NCBI RefSeq assembly: GCF_000168975.1
Contig: NZ_AAUW01000002.1
Coordinates: 186,001 to 250,000 of the forward strand
Reading direction: 5' to 3'
From: Roseibium aggregatum IAM 12614
GTDB lineage: Bacteria; Pseudomonadota; Alphaproteobacteria; Rhizobiales; Stappiaceae
Length of the DNA stretch: 64,000 bases
The notes beneath the pieces were generated by a model, which was not told where the DNA came from, searched no databases, and worked only from the letters and a program-made list of their open reading frames with translations. Made by a program: the position numbers and the translations under genes. Positions 11,767 to 21,845 of this stretch are shown here, one piece after another; within the stretch, counting starts at the first letter, position 1, and each line of letters opens with the position of its first letter.

Positions 11767-13121
11767 TCAGTCGATCAGCGGCGACCAGGAGGGGTCCGAC
11801 GCGAAGGCCGGGGTCTCCACCCGCTGTTCGTTGTATCCGGTCAGGTCCACGGTCCAGACCTGAGGCCCGCCATTGGCACCCGGCGTATCGCGGAAGAACA
11901 CAAGCACACGGCCGTTCGGCGACCAGGCAGGGCCTTCGTTGTGATAGCCTTCGGTCAGGATACGCTCGCCTTTTCCGTCCGGCCGCATGACGCCGATCAT
12001 GAAGCGGCCCTGATGCTGCTTGGTAAAGGCAATCAGGTCTCCGCGCGGCGACCACACCGGCGTGGAATACCGGCCAGGCCCGAAGGAAATACGCTGCGCC
12101 CCGCCGCCACCGGCACTCATCACATAAAGTTGTTGCGTGCCGCCGCGGTCGGATTCGAACACGATCTGGCTTCCGTCCGGCGAGAACGACGGGCTTGTAT
12201 CGATTGCCGCGTCGTTGGTCAGCCGAGTTGTCTGGCGCGAGCGCAGGTCCATCTTGAAGATGTTGGCGTTGCCACCCTGTTGCAGGCTCATCACCACGCT
12301 CTGGCCATCGGGTGAGAACCGCGGAGCAAAGGTCATGCCCGGGAAGTTGCCGACGATTTCGCGCTGTCCGTCTCGATGTTCAGCAGATAGACGCTCGGGT
12401 CCGTACCGCCGTAGGACATGTAGGTGATTTCCTGGCTTGTCGGCGAAAACCGTGGTGTCAGCACCAGATCGTCACCCCGTGTCAGGTAGCGCACATTCGC
12501 TCCGTCCTGGTCCATGATTGCCAGGCGTTTGACGCGCTTGTCCTTCGGGCCGGTCTCGTCGACAAAGACGATGCGGGTGTCGAAATAGCCCTTTTCGCCA
12601 GTCAGGCGTTCATAGATCGCATCGGCGATGATATGCGCCAGCCGCCGCCAGTTATCCGGCGTGGTGTAGAATTGCTGGCCAAGCATCTGCTCCGCCGCAA
12701 ATACATCCCACAGGCGGAACTCCGCTCTCAGACGCCCATCCGGCTGCTTGGTCACCGTGCCGGTGACAAGCGCCTGGGCACTGATCTGGCGCCAGTCGCC
12801 GAATCGCGGGGTCGAATTCACGCTCATGTTCTTCTGAATGAAGCTCGCCGGATCGAGCGGCCGGAACAGGCCGGACCTTTTCAGGTCGGCCGCAATGACG
12901 TTGGTCATGTCGGCGGCCAGCTTGCCGTCGCCGCCCTCGGCGGAAAACGACGGCAGTGCAATCGGCAACGGTTCGATGTTGCCCTGGGTAATATCGATTT
13001 CGACAAGCGCTGCGGCCGGCAGCGGCGCAATCACGACAAAAGAAGCGAGAACAAATGCGAGCCCTCTGGCTTTCCGGTTTGTGAAAACAGAAAGTTTTTT
13101 CAGTATTCCGCGCATGAGCAC
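11767..13121 (-). pseudogene. tolB: tolB, periplasmic beta-propeller of Tol-Pal, interrupted by a -1 frameshift
   Basis: TolB binds Pal and the Tol complex in the periplasm. The first frame (13121 to ~12369) encodes the signal peptide, the N-terminal TolB domain and the first propeller repeats, then diverges after YLLNIET and stops at 12333. The second frame (to 11767) continues at once with [14 protein letters not shown] and the remaining repeats (several FSPDGS-type blades). One extra G beside 12368-12369 would give an uninterrupted 451-residue protein of normal length. No slippery heptamer is visible, so programmed frameshifting is unlikely. The cause is an assembly error or a real mutation. 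The start is a GTG at 13121 (GGGAG, spacing 5) or the ATG at 13115. Confidence 0.9.
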
Positions 13122-13160
13122 AACAGCTCCCTTATGGACGTTTGAACTGGCCGGGCCAGC

Positions 13161-14123
13161 CTATCCCCCGAGCATCTCTCTGGGGTCGAAATTGATGATG
13201 ACTTCCTGCCAAGCTTCATACTTGGAAATTGGCAGATTGTATGGCTGGCAGCGCATGATCGCACGAACGGCACTGCTGGAGGCTGCACCGAAGGCCGGGT
13301 TGCCGCTGGAATTCATGACTTCCGGCTGGCCCGAAACCTGACCGTCCTGGGACAGGTTGAAACGGACACGGACCTTCAGATCTTCCGCGCCGACGGCACC
13401 CACCGGCGGGTTCCAGCATTGCGCCACCATGCCGCGCAGCGCATCCAGTTCGGACTGGCTCATGCGCACGTCCTGCTGACCTCTCCTGGAGCCCAGGGAC
13501 GCCTCGTTCTGGCTGGTTTCGCCCGTCTGTTTGGCGGGCTCGATCTTGTTCAGAAGCGCGGCCACATCCTTGCTGTTGAAGTTTTCCTTCGGCGGCTCGG
13601 GCGCGTTCCTCGGCGGCGTCGGCTTGGAGCGCGGCGAAACCTTGGTCACGATTGGCTGTGGCGCCGGCGCGGCTTCCTGCTGCTGCGGCACAGGTTCTGG
13701 CGCGGGAGCAGGATCCGGTGCAGGCGAAGGCGCAGGTTCGGCCACCGGGGCCGGTTCGGGCGCAGGGGCCGGTGCCGGTTCCGGATCCGCGACAGGCTGC
13801 GGCTCAGGGGCAGGCGCTGGGGACGGCGCCGGCGGCGTCGGAGTCGGCGGCGTCGGTTGTTCCACCCTGCTTTCGCCCGGCTTCTCCGCCGGTTTCGGCG
13901 GTTCCTCCGCCGGGGTCTCGCTCGGGTTTACCGCAGCCACATCCCGGACCTCGGCCGTTTTCTCGCCGATGCGAAGCTTTGTAATATCCTCGATGGGAAC
14001 CAGTTCGACAGGCAAAGAATCCACCTGAGGAACCGCAAAGCTCTCGGCGTCCGGAAAGGCAATCAAGCCCCAGAGCAGTAAAGCCGAATGACCGGCCAGA
14101 GACGCGATGAGACCTGCGCGCAT
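13161..14123 (-). CDS. tolA: Tol-Pal system protein TolA
   Basis: TolA spans from the inner-membrane TolQR motor to outer-membrane partners. The 320 residues show one N-terminal membrane anchor (~5-23, containing the conserved SxxxH arrangement GHSALLLW), a long linker of Pro-Ala-Glu repeats (~85-175) in place of the helical domain of enteric TolA, and a TonB-like C-terminal domain (~215-320) with paired cysteines (QCW, RCQP). It is 6 bp from tolR in the same operon. A proline-rich rod linker is common in alphaproteobacteria. Confidence 0.93.
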   Translation of the reverse strand: MRAGLIASLAGHSALLLWGLIAFPDAESFAVPQVDSLPVELVPIEDITKLRIGEKTAEVRDVAAVNPSETPAEEPPKPAEKPGESRVEQPTPPTPTPPAPSPAPAPEPQPVADPEPAPAPAPEPAPVAEPAPSPAPDPAPAPEPVPQQQEAAPAPQPIVTKVSPRSKPTPPRNAPEPPKENFNSKDVAALLNKIEPAKQTGETSQNEASLGSRRGQQDVRMSQSELDALRGMVAQCWNPPVGAVGAEDLKVRVRFNLSQDGQVSGQPEVMNSSGNPAFGAASSSAVRAIMRCQPYNLPISKYEAWQEVIINFDPREMLGG

Positions 14124-14129
14124 GACGCG

Positions 14130-14582
14130 TTACGAGTCCCGTTCTTCCAGAGTGACCAGACCGAGGCGTTTAAACCCGGCCGCGCTGATGCGGCCCATCA
14201 GCTTCATCATGGTACCGTAGTCGGCATCCTGATCGCCGCGCACGTAGATGCGCTCCTCATAGCCGTTGGCGGCAATGGCCTCGAGCTTCGGTACGATCTC
14301 GTCGAGGGTGATCGGGGTGTCCTGAATGAAGATTTCACCAGCCGCGTTCACGGAGATGGTTATCGGCTCCGTGTCGCCTTCCAGGGCCTTGGCGCTGGTC
14401 TCCGGCAGGTCGATAGGCACACCGACCGTCAGAAGCGGAGCCGCCACCATGAAAATGATCAGGAGCACCAGCATCACGTCGACCATCGGCGTGACGTTGA
14501 TTTCGCTCATGGGCGCATGGCGGCGCCTGCGCCGTCCGCGCCGACTGCCTCCTGCCTGACCTGAACCGACCTGCATGGCCAT
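14130..14582 (-). CDS. tolR: Tol-Pal system protein TolR
   Basis: Stator subunit of the proton-driven TolQR motor. In 150 residues there is an unusual Arg-rich cytoplasmic N-terminus (15-22), one transmembrane helix with the proton-carrying Asp35 in NVTPMVDVMLVLL, and a periplasmic ExbD-like domain. It starts 3 bp after the tolQ stop, implying tight coupling. ExbD is the homologous alternative, but the neighbours tolQ, tolA, tolB and pal decide the identity. Confidence 0.96.
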   Translation of the reverse strand: MAMQVGSGQAGGSRRGRRRRRHAPMSEINVTPMVDVMLVLLIIFMVAAPLLTVGVPIDLPETSAKALEGDTEPITISVNAAGEIFIQDTPITLDEIVPKLEAIAANGYEERIYVRGDQDADYGTMMKLMGRISAAGFKRLGLVTLEERDS

Positions 14583-14585
14583 GGA

Positions 14586-15290
14586 TCAGCCCCTCTCGTC
14601 GATCTGACGGGACAGGATGGCGGAGAATTCGTCCGCAAAACCTTCCATGCGTGCAACCGCCTTGCCGACATCCGAGGAGAACTTGTTGTAAGCGATAACC
14701 GCCGGAATGGCCGCCAGCAGGCCAAGCGCGGTTGCAAACAGCGCCTCGGCAATACCGGGCGCTACCACGGCCAGGTTGGTGCTTTCGGATGCCGCGATGG
14801 CCTGGAAGGCTGTCATGATGCCCCAAACCGTTCCGAACAGACCGATGAACGGTGCGGCAGAACCCACCGTCGCCAGGATCAGCAGCCGGCTTTCCAGCCG
14901 CTCGGCTTCGCGCTGGATGGTGACATCCATCACCCTGTCGATACGCTGCTGCAGGCTGCCGATGGCAGGCCGCGCGCCCTCGTGGCTGCGCTTCCATTCG
15001 CGCATGGCCGCGACGAACAGCGCCGCCATGGAATGATTCACACGATTGTGAAGCGTATTATAAAGCTCTTCGAGAGACTGGCCGGACCAGAACACCGTTT
15101 CGAACCGGCTCATCTGGCGCCGTGTCCGGCCGACCAGCATGATCTTGTCGACGATGATCGCCCAGCACCACACCGAAGCGCCCAGCAAGCCGAGCATCAC
15201 GAGCTTGACGACGATATGCGCCTGCCAGAACAGCGCAAAAAACGAGATGCCGCTCTCTGGCGCCAATGTCGATTGGACAAGTGTTTCCAT
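14586..15290 (-). CDS. tolQ: Tol-Pal system protein TolQ
   Basis: Five-subunit proton channel of the inner membrane that energises TolA. The 234 residues have three transmembrane segments (~25-47, ~135-158, ~170-192) and the MotA/TolQ/ExbB signature with GLFGTVWGIMTAF in TM2. AGAGG precedes the ATG at 15290. It is the first gene of tolQRA and lies 276 bp from ybgC, so the tol operon probably has its own promoter in that A/T-rich spacer. Confidence 0.96.
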   Translation of the reverse strand: METLVQSTLAPESGISFFALFWQAHIVVKLVMLGLLGASVWCWAIIVDKIMLVGRTRRQMSRFETVFWSGQSLEELYNTLHNRVNHSMAALFVAAMREWKRSHEGARPAIGSLQQRIDRVMDVTIQREAERLESRLLILATVGSAAPFIGLFGTVWGIMTAFQAIAASESTNLAVVAPGIAEALFATALGLLAAIPAVIAYNKFSSDVGKAVARMEGFADEFSAILSRQIDERG

Positions 15291-15566
15291 AAATTCAATG
15301 ACCTCTTGGCCGTCTGACGCTGTGTTGCATTCAAGGTTTCGAAAACGACAGCGAGGAACCGGAATCAGCCGGCCGGCTCTTGTAACTAGCCGCCTCTCTG
15401 ACGTTTGATTTTGTCAAAACTGGGACTTTTCCTATCAAAGGCAGTCCCTCTCTAAAGGAATCAATTAAGGTTACTGCAAGATTAACGCAGTAATATGTTT
15501 TGAAAGTATTTTACCGCCGGGAGGCTGCCTGCCCATCCAGAAAGCGTCCAGGCATCGCCAAGACGT

Positions 15567-16034
15567 TCAACCACCAGCGTTTTCTGCCGGCACAAATTGG
15601 CGAAGCCGTTCCGCCAGGGCCGACGGCAACCGGGCTGGACGGCCCTGCGAGGAGATGATCGCGACGGTCACGGCGGCCGAAACCAGCAACTGGTCTCCCC
15701 GGTAGATAAGCTGATCGAGCCGGATCCGGGCACCCTTGTACTCCGCAAGGCTTGTGTGCACCTGCAGAACGTCGTCTATCCGGGCCGGTTTCTGGAAGTC
15801 CAGCGTCATTGTCTTGACCGCAAAGGCCTGGGAGGCCCCATGCGTGCCCTCTGCCATCTCGGTATGGTGGATGCCAATAAGACGCAGAAAGTCCGACCGG
15901 GCGCGCTCGAAAAAGCGCACATAGGCGCCGTGATAGACCACGCCCGAGAAATCCGTGTCCTCGTAATAGACCCGAATGGGAAGCACATGACCGCCGTCTT
16001 CCAGGCGGCCGGCGAGATCCGGCCAATCCGACAC
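15567..16034 (-). CDS. ybgC: Tol-Pal associated acyl-CoA thioesterase YbgC
   Basis: Hot-dog-fold thioesterase that hydrolyses acyl-CoA or acyl-ACP and is genetically tied to tol-pal. The 155 residues contain the family signature YYEDTDFSGVVYHGAYVRF with catalytic Asp28 and His35. It lies immediately upstream of tolQ on the same strand, the standard position, though the 276-bp gap is larger than in enterobacteria. No strong Shine-Dalgarno is evident before 16034. Confidence 0.93.
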   Translation of the reverse strand: MSDWPDLAGRLEDGGHVLPIRVYYEDTDFSGVVYHGAYVRFFERARSDFLRLIGIHHTEMAEGTHGASQAFAVKTMTLDFQKPARIDDVLQVHTSLAEYKGARIRLDQLIYRGDQLLVSAAVTVAIISSQGRPARLPSALAERLRQFVPAENAGG

Positions 16035-16057
16035 GCTTTATTCCTCACAAGCTGAAT

Positions 16058-16086
16058 GAAAAAGCCTCCCGGCAAGCCGGGAGGCT
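16058..16086 (-). terminator. Rho-independent terminator of the chemoreceptor gene
   Basis: A 10-bp perfect stem (16063-16072 with 16077-16086, 4-nt loop) with T5 on the minus strand, 28 bp past the chemoreceptor stop. It isolates that gene from ybgC-tol. Confidence 0.88.
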
Positions 16087-16114
16087 CCTGTGTTGCTGAA
16101 AGGTAAGCCCTGAC

Positions 16115-18226
16115 TTATGCAGCGGCAACCTCGGAGAGGAATTTCTCGACGGACCGGCGCAGCTGTTCCGCCTGCTGTTTCATCTCGATGGTCGCGTTCA
16201 GCATGTCGCCGACCGCTTCGGAGTTTTCCGCAACCCCTTCGTTGAGCGATGCCACCGTGTCCGCCACGCTGCGCGTACCTTCCGCGGCTTCCGCGACGTT
16301 TCTGGAAATTTCGCTGGTGGCAGCGCCCTGCTGCTGCACGGCGTCCGAAATCGTGGTGGTGTAGGAATTGACTTCCTCGACGGATTCCGACACCCGGGCA
16401 ATCTCTTCCACCGCTTCGGTGGTCGATGCCTGGATCGCCGCGATCTGAGCCGAGATTTCTTCCGTTGCCTTGGCGGTCTGGCCCGCAAGCGACTTCACTT
16501 CCGACGCAACGACGGCAAAGCCCTTTCCGGCATCACCCGCACGCGCGGCCTCGATGGTCGCATTGAGCGCCAGCAGGTTGGTCTGCTCGGCGATCTCGGA
16601 AATCAGCGACACGACATCGCCAATCTTGTTGGCCGCTTCCGCAAGCCCGGAGATCTTCGTATTGGAGCTTTGCGCGGCTGTCGTTGTCTGGGCCACGATG
16701 TCTGCCGTGGTTTCGACCTGACGGGAAATTTCGGAAATGGACGCGTTGAGTTCCTCGGTCGCGGAGGCAACCGCCTGCACGTTGGAGGAGGCGTTTTCCG
16801 AAGTCGACACGGCGGCCTGGCCCTGACCCGATGCAGCAGCGGAGCGCTCGCTGAGCGCGGAGGATACTTGCTCCACACGGGCGATGTTCGTTTCCACCAG
16901 CTCGAGAACAGCCTGGGATTCCGCCCGGAAGGCAGCAATCAGCGAGTCGATCGTCTTTTCTCGCTTTTCGCGGGCGATATGGCCAACCTTGCGCTCCGAC
17001 GCCAGACGCTCGCGTTCCAGCGAGTTGTCCTTGAAGACCTCGATACAGCGTGCCATGCGGCCGATTTCGTCCTGACGCTCGGTGGCTTCGACAGCCACTT
17101 CCAGATCACCGTCGGCAATCTGGCGTGCAGCCGCCGAGAGACGTTCCAACGGAGCGAACATACGCCGTGTCACCCACCAGATCAGACCAACGATCGGCAC
17201 CAGGCACAGGAAACCGGAAATGATCGCCCCATAGGTGATGCGGTCGGCCGCCGCTGACAATTCCGTCTGCTTGACGGCATCAACAACGCCGAAGGGGGAA
17301 CCGACAAAGGTGTTGCTGGCTTCCGCAAAGCGATAATCGCCGTCGTCCAGGCGGATCAGCCGGTCATCGACCTTGATATCGGAAAGCTTGTGAACGGCGC
17401 TGGCATGGCCACGCTCGTCGAGTTGAACCAGCTTGCCGTCCGAATCGGCCAGAAAAATCCGCTCGCTGTCGCCAAGGCCCGTCTTCTCGTTCAGCAAGCC
17501 GGCCAGATGCTCCATGTTGGTCGTGAACGCAATCGCACCGAAAAACCGGTCGAGGTAGAAGACCGGCACGGCAAGAACTTCCGAAACGGTGCCGTCATCT
17601 GTCGTGACGAAGCCCGAGGAATAGATCTGCCCGGCTGCAAGCGTCTCGTTTTTCGACGCCTCGAACAGCTTGCCCATGGCGATCTGCACCGGATGTCCTT
17701 GGATCTGCGCGTCATCCACGTGGAACGCGAATTCCGGCCCCTTGCGGTAGGAATAGGTGATGAACCCCTCGGGATTGGCCAGCGCCGCATCGGAGAACAG
17801 GCCTTGCCCCACAAGTTCCTGGTAGATCGGATGAACGACCTTGTGGTTGTTGACGTAGTAGTTGGATTCTTCCGGCTCCACCAGGAGATGACGCTCTCCT
17901 TCCGGATGCGGATTGTCGGTGACGAAGATCTTGCGGAGCAGTTCGTTCTGCCCTTCCTTCAGGTTCTTCCACCCGACCATGGTTTTCATCAGGCTGTCCT
18001 TGGCGCCTTCCAGCGTGGAGAAGAACGCCGCGCTGTCCCTCACCTGCCCGAGAGACAGCTCGATAACCTTCTGCTTGGCGCGGGTCGCACTTTGCAGACC
18101 GGCGTCCGCCTGGCCGTTTGCGACATCTCGCGAAATGGTCGACGTGACCGTGACAATTGCAACGCACATGGTCAGTGCGCCCGCCAAGAACATTAGAGCC
18201 AGTTTAGATGAAAGCCGTTTCCGCAT
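16115..18226 (-). CDS. Methyl-accepting chemotaxis protein with periplasmic Cache-like sensor
   Basis: Transmembrane chemoreceptor of 703 residues: TM1 (9-29), a ~300-residue periplasmic domain (30-325) with Cache-type features, TM2 (331-351), HAMP (352-405) and a cytoplasmic signalling domain with the conserved hairpin tip [21 protein letters not shown] region (~565-600). No pentapeptide for CheR/CheB docking is seen at the C-terminus. The ligand is unknown. I chose the ATG at 18226 (GGGGGA upstream, [11 protein letters not shown]), because it puts a normal membrane anchor at the N-terminus. It sits between ruvB and ybgC, a place usually without a receptor, and carries its own terminator. 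Confidence 0.93.
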   Translation of the reverse strand: MRKRLSSKLALMFLAGALTMCVAIVTVTSTISRDVANGQADAGLQSATRAKQKVIELSLGQVRDSAAFFSTLEGAKDSLMKTMVGWKNLKEGQNELLRKIFVTDNPHPEGERHLLVEPEESNYYVNNHKVVHPIYQELVGQGLFSDAALANPEGFITYSYRKGPEFAFHVDDAQIQGHPVQIAMGKLFEASKNETLAAGQIYSSGFVTTDDGTVSEVLAVPVFYLDRFFGAIAFTTNMEHLAGLLNEKTGLGDSERIFLADSDGKLVQLDERGHASAVHKLSDIKVDDRLIRLDDGDYRFAEASNTFVGSPFGVVDAVKQTELSAAADRITYGAIISGFLCLVPIVGLIWWVTRRMFAPLERLSAAARQIADGDLEVAVEATERQDEIGRMARCIEVFKDNSLERERLASERKVGHIAREKREKTIDSLIAAFRAESQAVLELVETNIARVEQVSSALSERSAAASGQGQAAVSTSENASSNVQAVASATEELNASISEISRQVETTADIVAQTTTAAQSSNTKISGLAEAANKIGDVVSLISEIAEQTNLLALNATIEAARAGDAGKGFAVVASEVKSLAGQTAKATEEISAQIAAIQASTTEAVEEIARVSESVEEVNSYTTTISDAVQQQGAATSEISRNVAEAAEGTRSVADTVASLNEGVAENSEAVGDMLNATIEMKQQAEQLRRSVEKFLSEVAAA

Positions 18227-18339
18227 CGATTCCCCCGCATAGTTAACGGGAAGGTACGGCAGCATTCGCGAATAAATGCTTAATCGCCATGCAGACACAG
18301 ATGAACAAGACGGCGTTTTTCTTATAAATACTACGTAAC

Positions 18340-19380
18340 CTACTCAGGCTCCGAGAAAAGCCCGAGTTGCGGCGCATCCGGCCTGGATGGTGCGGCAAGA
18401 CCCAGGTGTTCGAACGCCATCGGCGTCAGGATCCGGCCTCTTGGCGTGCGCTGCAAGAACCCGTTCTGGATGAGATAGGGTTCCACGATTTCCTCGATCG
18501 CATCACGAGGCTCGGAAAGCGCTGCTGCGATGGTCTCGATGCCGACAGGCCCGCCGCCGAAATTGACAGCGATCTGGCTGAGATACCGCCGGTCGAGACT
18601 GTCGAGCCCGGCGCTATCGACTTCGAGCTGCAGAAGGGCCCTGTCGGCCAGCTCCCTGTCCACCCGCTCGACACCGGCCACGATGGCAAAATCGCGCACA
18701 CGCCGCAGCAGCCGCCCGGCAATACGCGGCGTCCCGCGCGAGCGCTTGGCAATCTCGCGTGCGCCCTCTTCAACCATGCCGATGCCGAGGATGGACGCGC
18801 CGCGCTTGACGATATGCTCCAGCTCGGGGACCGTATAGAACTGCAGCCGCACCGGAATGCCGAAGCGGTCGCGCAGCGGCGTCGTCAGCAAACCGAGCCG
18901 TGTTGTCGCCGCAACGAGCGTGAACTTCGCCAGATCGATCTTGACCGAACGCGCCGCAGGGCCTTCGCCGATGATCAGGTCGAGCTGGAAATCCTCCATC
19001 GCCGGATAAAGCACTTCCTCGACCGCCGGATTGAGACGGTGGATCTCGTCGATGAAGAGCACGTCGCGTTCTTCCAGATTGGTCAGAAGGGCCGCAAGGT
19101 CCCCCGCCTTGGCGATGACCGGTCCGGACGTGGCCCGGAAATTGACACCGAGCTCGCGCGCCATGATCTGGGCCAGTGTCGTCTTGCCGAGGCCGGGAGG
19201 CCCGACGAACAAAACATGGTCCAGCGCCTCTCCACGGGCCTTCGCCGCGCCGATGAACACCTTCAGATTGGCGCGCGCCTGGGCCTGGCCGACAAAATCG
19301 TCCAGCACCTGCGGGCGCATGGTTGAATCGATCTCGTCTCCCCGGATTTCCGGCGTCACGATGCGAGTGTCATCCGACAT
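18340..19380 (-). CDS. ruvB: Holliday junction branch-migration ATPase RuvB
   Basis: Hexameric AAA+ motor that drives branch migration with RuvA. The 346 residues include Walker A GPPGLGKT at 60-67, Walker B LFIDEIHR, sensor ATTRLG and the C-terminal winged-helix DNA-binding domain ending at TPRGR. The start overlaps the end of the preceding 81-aa gene by 11 bp, so it is translationally linked to ruvC-ruvA. Confidence 0.97.
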   Translation of the reverse strand: MSDDTRIVTPEIRGDEIDSTMRPQVLDDFVGQAQARANLKVFIGAAKARGEALDHVLFVGPPGLGKTTLAQIMARELGVNFRATSGPVIAKAGDLAALLTNLEERDVLFIDEIHRLNPAVEEVLYPAMEDFQLDLIIGEGPAARSVKIDLAKFTLVAATTRLGLLTTPLRDRFGIPVRLQFYTVPELEHIVKRGASILGIGMVEEGAREIAKRSRGTPRIAGRLLRRVRDFAIVAGVERVDRELADRALLQLEVDSAGLDSLDRRYLSQIAVNFGGGPVGIETIAAALSEPRDAIEEIVEPYLIQNGFLQRTPRGRILTPMAFEHLGLAAPSRPDAPQLGLFSEPE

Positions 19381-19615
19381 GGCTTACGACCACAAACAGC
19401 AGCACCAGAAGAGCCAGGGAATAACCCACCCGGAGCGCATAGAATTTCTTGAACTGGCGCAGGACAAACGGATCGTCCGACTCCACACGGCGTCCGTTGA
19501 CGGTAAACGGACGATCTCCCACCGAAGCGCTGAAGCGGTGATCGAGATACATGTTACCGCCGATCCCGAGAACCAAGAACACAACGGCAATGATGCCATA
19601 GGTAACGGCGATCAT
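19370..19615 (-). CDS. 81-aa two-helix membrane protein embedded in the ruv operon
   Basis: A small protein of unknown function. It shows two hydrophobic helices (~4-24 and ~60-80) separated by a polar loop of ~35 residues with the stretch [19 protein letters not shown]. Its ATG overlaps the ruvA stop (ATGA), and its stop lies inside ruvB, so it is translated in the same operon with coupling on both sides. No enzymatic motif is present. The overlaps, length and base composition argue it is a genuine gene. A role in DNA repair is only guilt by association. Confidence 0.85.
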   Translation of the reverse strand: MIAVTYGIIAVVFLVLGIGGNMYLDHRFSASVGDRPFTVNGRRVESDDPFVLRQFKKFYALRVGYSLALLVLLFVVVSHVG

Positions 19616-20229
19616 CCCGCCAATTCCTTCAGACCCAAGCGGATCAGCGTTTCGGTCGTCGCATCCTCGCCAGCGGACTGCAGGGCCTTGGCAACCGCTC
19701 CGCTTGCCTGCGCCTGCGCATAGCCCAGATTGGTCAGCGCCGACACTGCCTCTGCCACCGGCCGTGCGGCCACGTTGTCCGCAATGGTCTGGGACACGGC
19801 AATGGTGCCCTGGTCCACCGTGGCAAGCCCCGGCGCCTTGTCCTTGAGTTCGGAGATGATGCGTTCGGCGACGCGCTTGCCGACGCCGGGCGCCCGAGAG
19901 ATGACGGCCTTGTCACCAAGGGCGATCGCATTGGCAACTTCACTTGCCTTCAGGATACCCAGAATACCGAGCGCCACCTTGGCCCCGACCCCCTGAACCG
20001 TCATCAGAATGCGGAACCATTCGCGTTCCGCCTCGATCCCGAAGCCATAGAGACGGATCATGTCTTCGCGGACGATCGTCTCGATAAAAAGGACCGCCGC
20101 CTCGCCCGGACGCGGCAGGCCCTGAAGAATGCGCGAGGGGCAGTGAACCTGATAGCCCACCCCATGCACATCCAGGATCACGTGATCCTCGCCATAGCTG
20201 TCGATGGTGCCCTTCAGCTTACCGATCAT
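19612..20229 (-). CDS. ruvA: Holliday junction-binding protein RuvA
   Basis: Tetrameric protein that holds the four-way junction open and recruits RuvB. In 205 residues there are an N-terminal OB fold ([10 protein letters not shown]), tandem helix-hairpin-helix motifs ([13 protein letters not shown] and [12 protein letters not shown]) and a C-terminal RuvB-binding domain. Both ends overlap neighbours by ATGA (ruvC upstream, the 81-aa gene downstream). Confidence 0.97.
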   Translation of the reverse strand: MIGKLKGTIDSYGEDHVILDVHGVGYQVHCPSRILQGLPRPGEAAVLFIETIVREDMIRLYGFGIEAEREWFRILMTVQGVGAKVALGILGILKASEVANAIALGDKAVISRAPGVGKRVAERIISELKDKAPGLATVDQGTIAVSQTIADNVAARPVAEAVSALTNLGYAQAQASGAVAKALQSAGEDATTETLIRLGLKELAG

Positions 20230-20741
20230 ATCGCCCCCATGGCGGCAAGCCGCGCTGTGCTGTTGGACCGGTGCTGTGCGTGACAGATGGCAATTGCAAG
20301 CGCATCGGCAGCATCGTCCGAATTGAAGGTTGCCCGCGGCATCAGAATCTTGACCATGGCCCGGATCTGTTCCTTTTCCGCGTGCCCGGTGCCGACCACG
20401 GTCTTCTTGACGAGGTTCGGCGCATATTCGGCGACCGGAAGCCCGGCGAGCGAAGGCACCAGCAGCGCAATCCCGCGTGCCTGCCCCAGCTTCAGCGTCG
20501 CGCCCGCATCCTTGTTGACGAACGTATGCTCGACCGCAGCTTCCGCCGGATCGTGCCGGCGTACGACCTCGCTGAGGCCGTCATGCAACTCCACCAGGCG
20601 CTCCGCCAGGCTCTTCTTGTTGTCGGAGGTCACCGTGCCGGAAGCGATGAAGGACAGGCGATTTCCCGTCGCCTCGATCATGCCCCAGCCGGTACGCCGC
20701 AGCCCCGGGTCGATGCCCAGCAAACGAATCGCGTGTGTCAT
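20226..20741 (-). CDS. ruvC: Holliday junction resolvase RuvC
   Basis: Dimeric nuclease that cuts Holliday junctions symmetrically. The 171 residues begin [13 protein letters not shown], with metal-binding Asp11, and contain the conserved [11 protein letters not shown] (Glu) and the final acidic pair in [12 protein letters not shown]. The frame is open much further upstream, but only the ATG at 20741 gives the family N-terminus; its Shine-Dalgarno is weak. It is first of ruvC-ruvA-81aa-ruvB. Confidence 0.96.
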   Translation of the reverse strand: MTHAIRLLGIDPGLRRTGWGMIEATGNRLSFIASGTVTSDNKKSLAERLVELHDGLSEVVRRHDPAEAAVEHTFVNKDAGATLKLGQARGIALLVPSLAGLPVAEYAPNLVKKTVVGTGHAEKEQIRAMVKILMPRATFNSDDAADALAIAICHAQHRSNSTARLAAMGAI

Positions 20742-20928
20742 GGAACAAATCGGTAACAAAACTTCCCCGTTGACGCCAGACAAAGCGCGGCTTACCACCG
20801 CAATGCCTGTCAAAAACACCTCTGAACGCGTGTCATCAGGCCTTGCCGCCAGCGGCAGCCCCTCCCCGCACAGGCCCGCCACGTGCCGGGCCTGACCGTT
20901 TCCGATCCCGTCCGTCCAGCGAGCTCCC

Positions 20929-21690
20929 ATGGCCGACATCTTCAATTCCTTTCCGCCCGGCCTTCTGGTGTTTCTCGCCGCCGTCCTGTTCGTGGCCGGT
21001 TGCGTACGCGGGTTTGCCGGGTTTGGCGCGGGGATGATCTTCATGCCGGTGGCCACCAGCGTGATGCTGCCGTCGACCGCGGCCGCCACCTTTCTGTTCA
21101 TCGATGGCATCGTCGCGCTGCCGCTGGTGGTCAGAGCGCTGAGGCTGTGCAACTGGGCAACGGTGCTTCCCGCGGTCGTGGGCGCGGTGATCTTCGTCCA
21201 TGTCGGCGCCTGGCTGCTGGCCAATGCGGACGTACTGGTCCTGCGCTGGACGATCTTTGCAATCGTCACCGGCCTTCTTCTGCTGTTGGTGTCCGGCTGG
21301 CGCTACGAACGCAAGCCCTCCAGGCCGGTGTCCTTCGGAGTTGGCGCGGTTGCCGGTGTCCTTGGCGGTATCTCGCAGGTTTCCGGCCCGCCGGTGGTGG
21401 CCTTCTGGCTGTCCAGCGCCAGGGAACCGGCCATCGTGCGCGCCAACCTGATCGTCTTCTTTGCGCTCGCCAGCATTGGCACCTTCATTGCCTACATCTT
21501 AAATGGCTTCTTCACGCTGGAAGTCTTCCAGCTCCTGACAATGGCAATCCCCGTCTATGCTCTTGCCATCTACCTCGGCTCCAACGGCTTCAAGCGCGCC
21601 GACCCCGCCCTCTACCGCAAGCTCGCCTACGGCCTGATCGCCCTCGCCGCCCTGTCGAGCATGCCCCTGCTCGATCCGCTGTTCCGGTAG
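20929..21690 (+). CDS. TauE/SafE (TSUP) family membrane transporter
   Basis: The 253-residue polytopic protein has about eight hydrophobic helices in two halves. Each half starts with a Gly-rich segment ([14 protein letters not shown], and [18 protein letters not shown]) typical of the TSUP family, whose members export sulfite, sulfoacetate or other organosulfur and organic anions. Substrate not determinable. It is a single gene running against the ruv and yebC blocks, so it is an insertion in the otherwise conserved yebC-ruvCAB order. A second family member is at 52584. Confidence 0.88.
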   Translation: MADIFNSFPPGLLVFLAAVLFVAGCVRGFAGFGAGMIFMPVATSVMLPSTAAATFLFIDGIVALPLVVRALRLCNWATVLPAVVGAVIFVHVGAWLLANADVLVLRWTIFAIVTGLLLLLVSGWRYERKPSRPVSFGVGAVAGVLGGISQVSGPPVVAFWLSSAREPAIVRANLIVFFALASIGTFIAYILNGFFTLEVFQLLTMAIPVYALAIYLGSNGFKRADPALYRKLAYGLIALAALSSMPLLDPLFR

Positions 21691-21728
21691 AGCGTCCCAC
21701 CGTTGAAGCGTTTCCGCACCCCAGACAG

Positions 21729-21771
21729 CCTCATCCTTCGAGACAGCGCTTCGCGCTTCCTCAGGATGAGG
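21729..21771. repeat. REP-like palindromic element
   Basis: A 43-bp sequence with outer arms CCTCATCC and GGATGAGG and an inner GCGCTTCGCGC-type core forms an imperfect hairpin just past the TSUP gene. Intergenic palindromes starting CCTCATCC and ending GGATGAGG around a cgcttcgcgc core are widespread in alphaproteobacterial genomes, from memory. Only one copy is seen here. Confidence 0.6.
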
Positions 21772-21845
21772 TCGAAAATGACTGAACCCGTGCTGTTTCA
21801 GGTCATGAAGTTGGTAAAAACTGTCGGCAAATCTCAGCGCAAGCC

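Noticed and set aside
11767..13121. Programmed ribosomal frameshift in tolB
   Set aside because: No slippery heptamer lies at the break, and TolB is not known to use frameshifting. A missing base is simpler.
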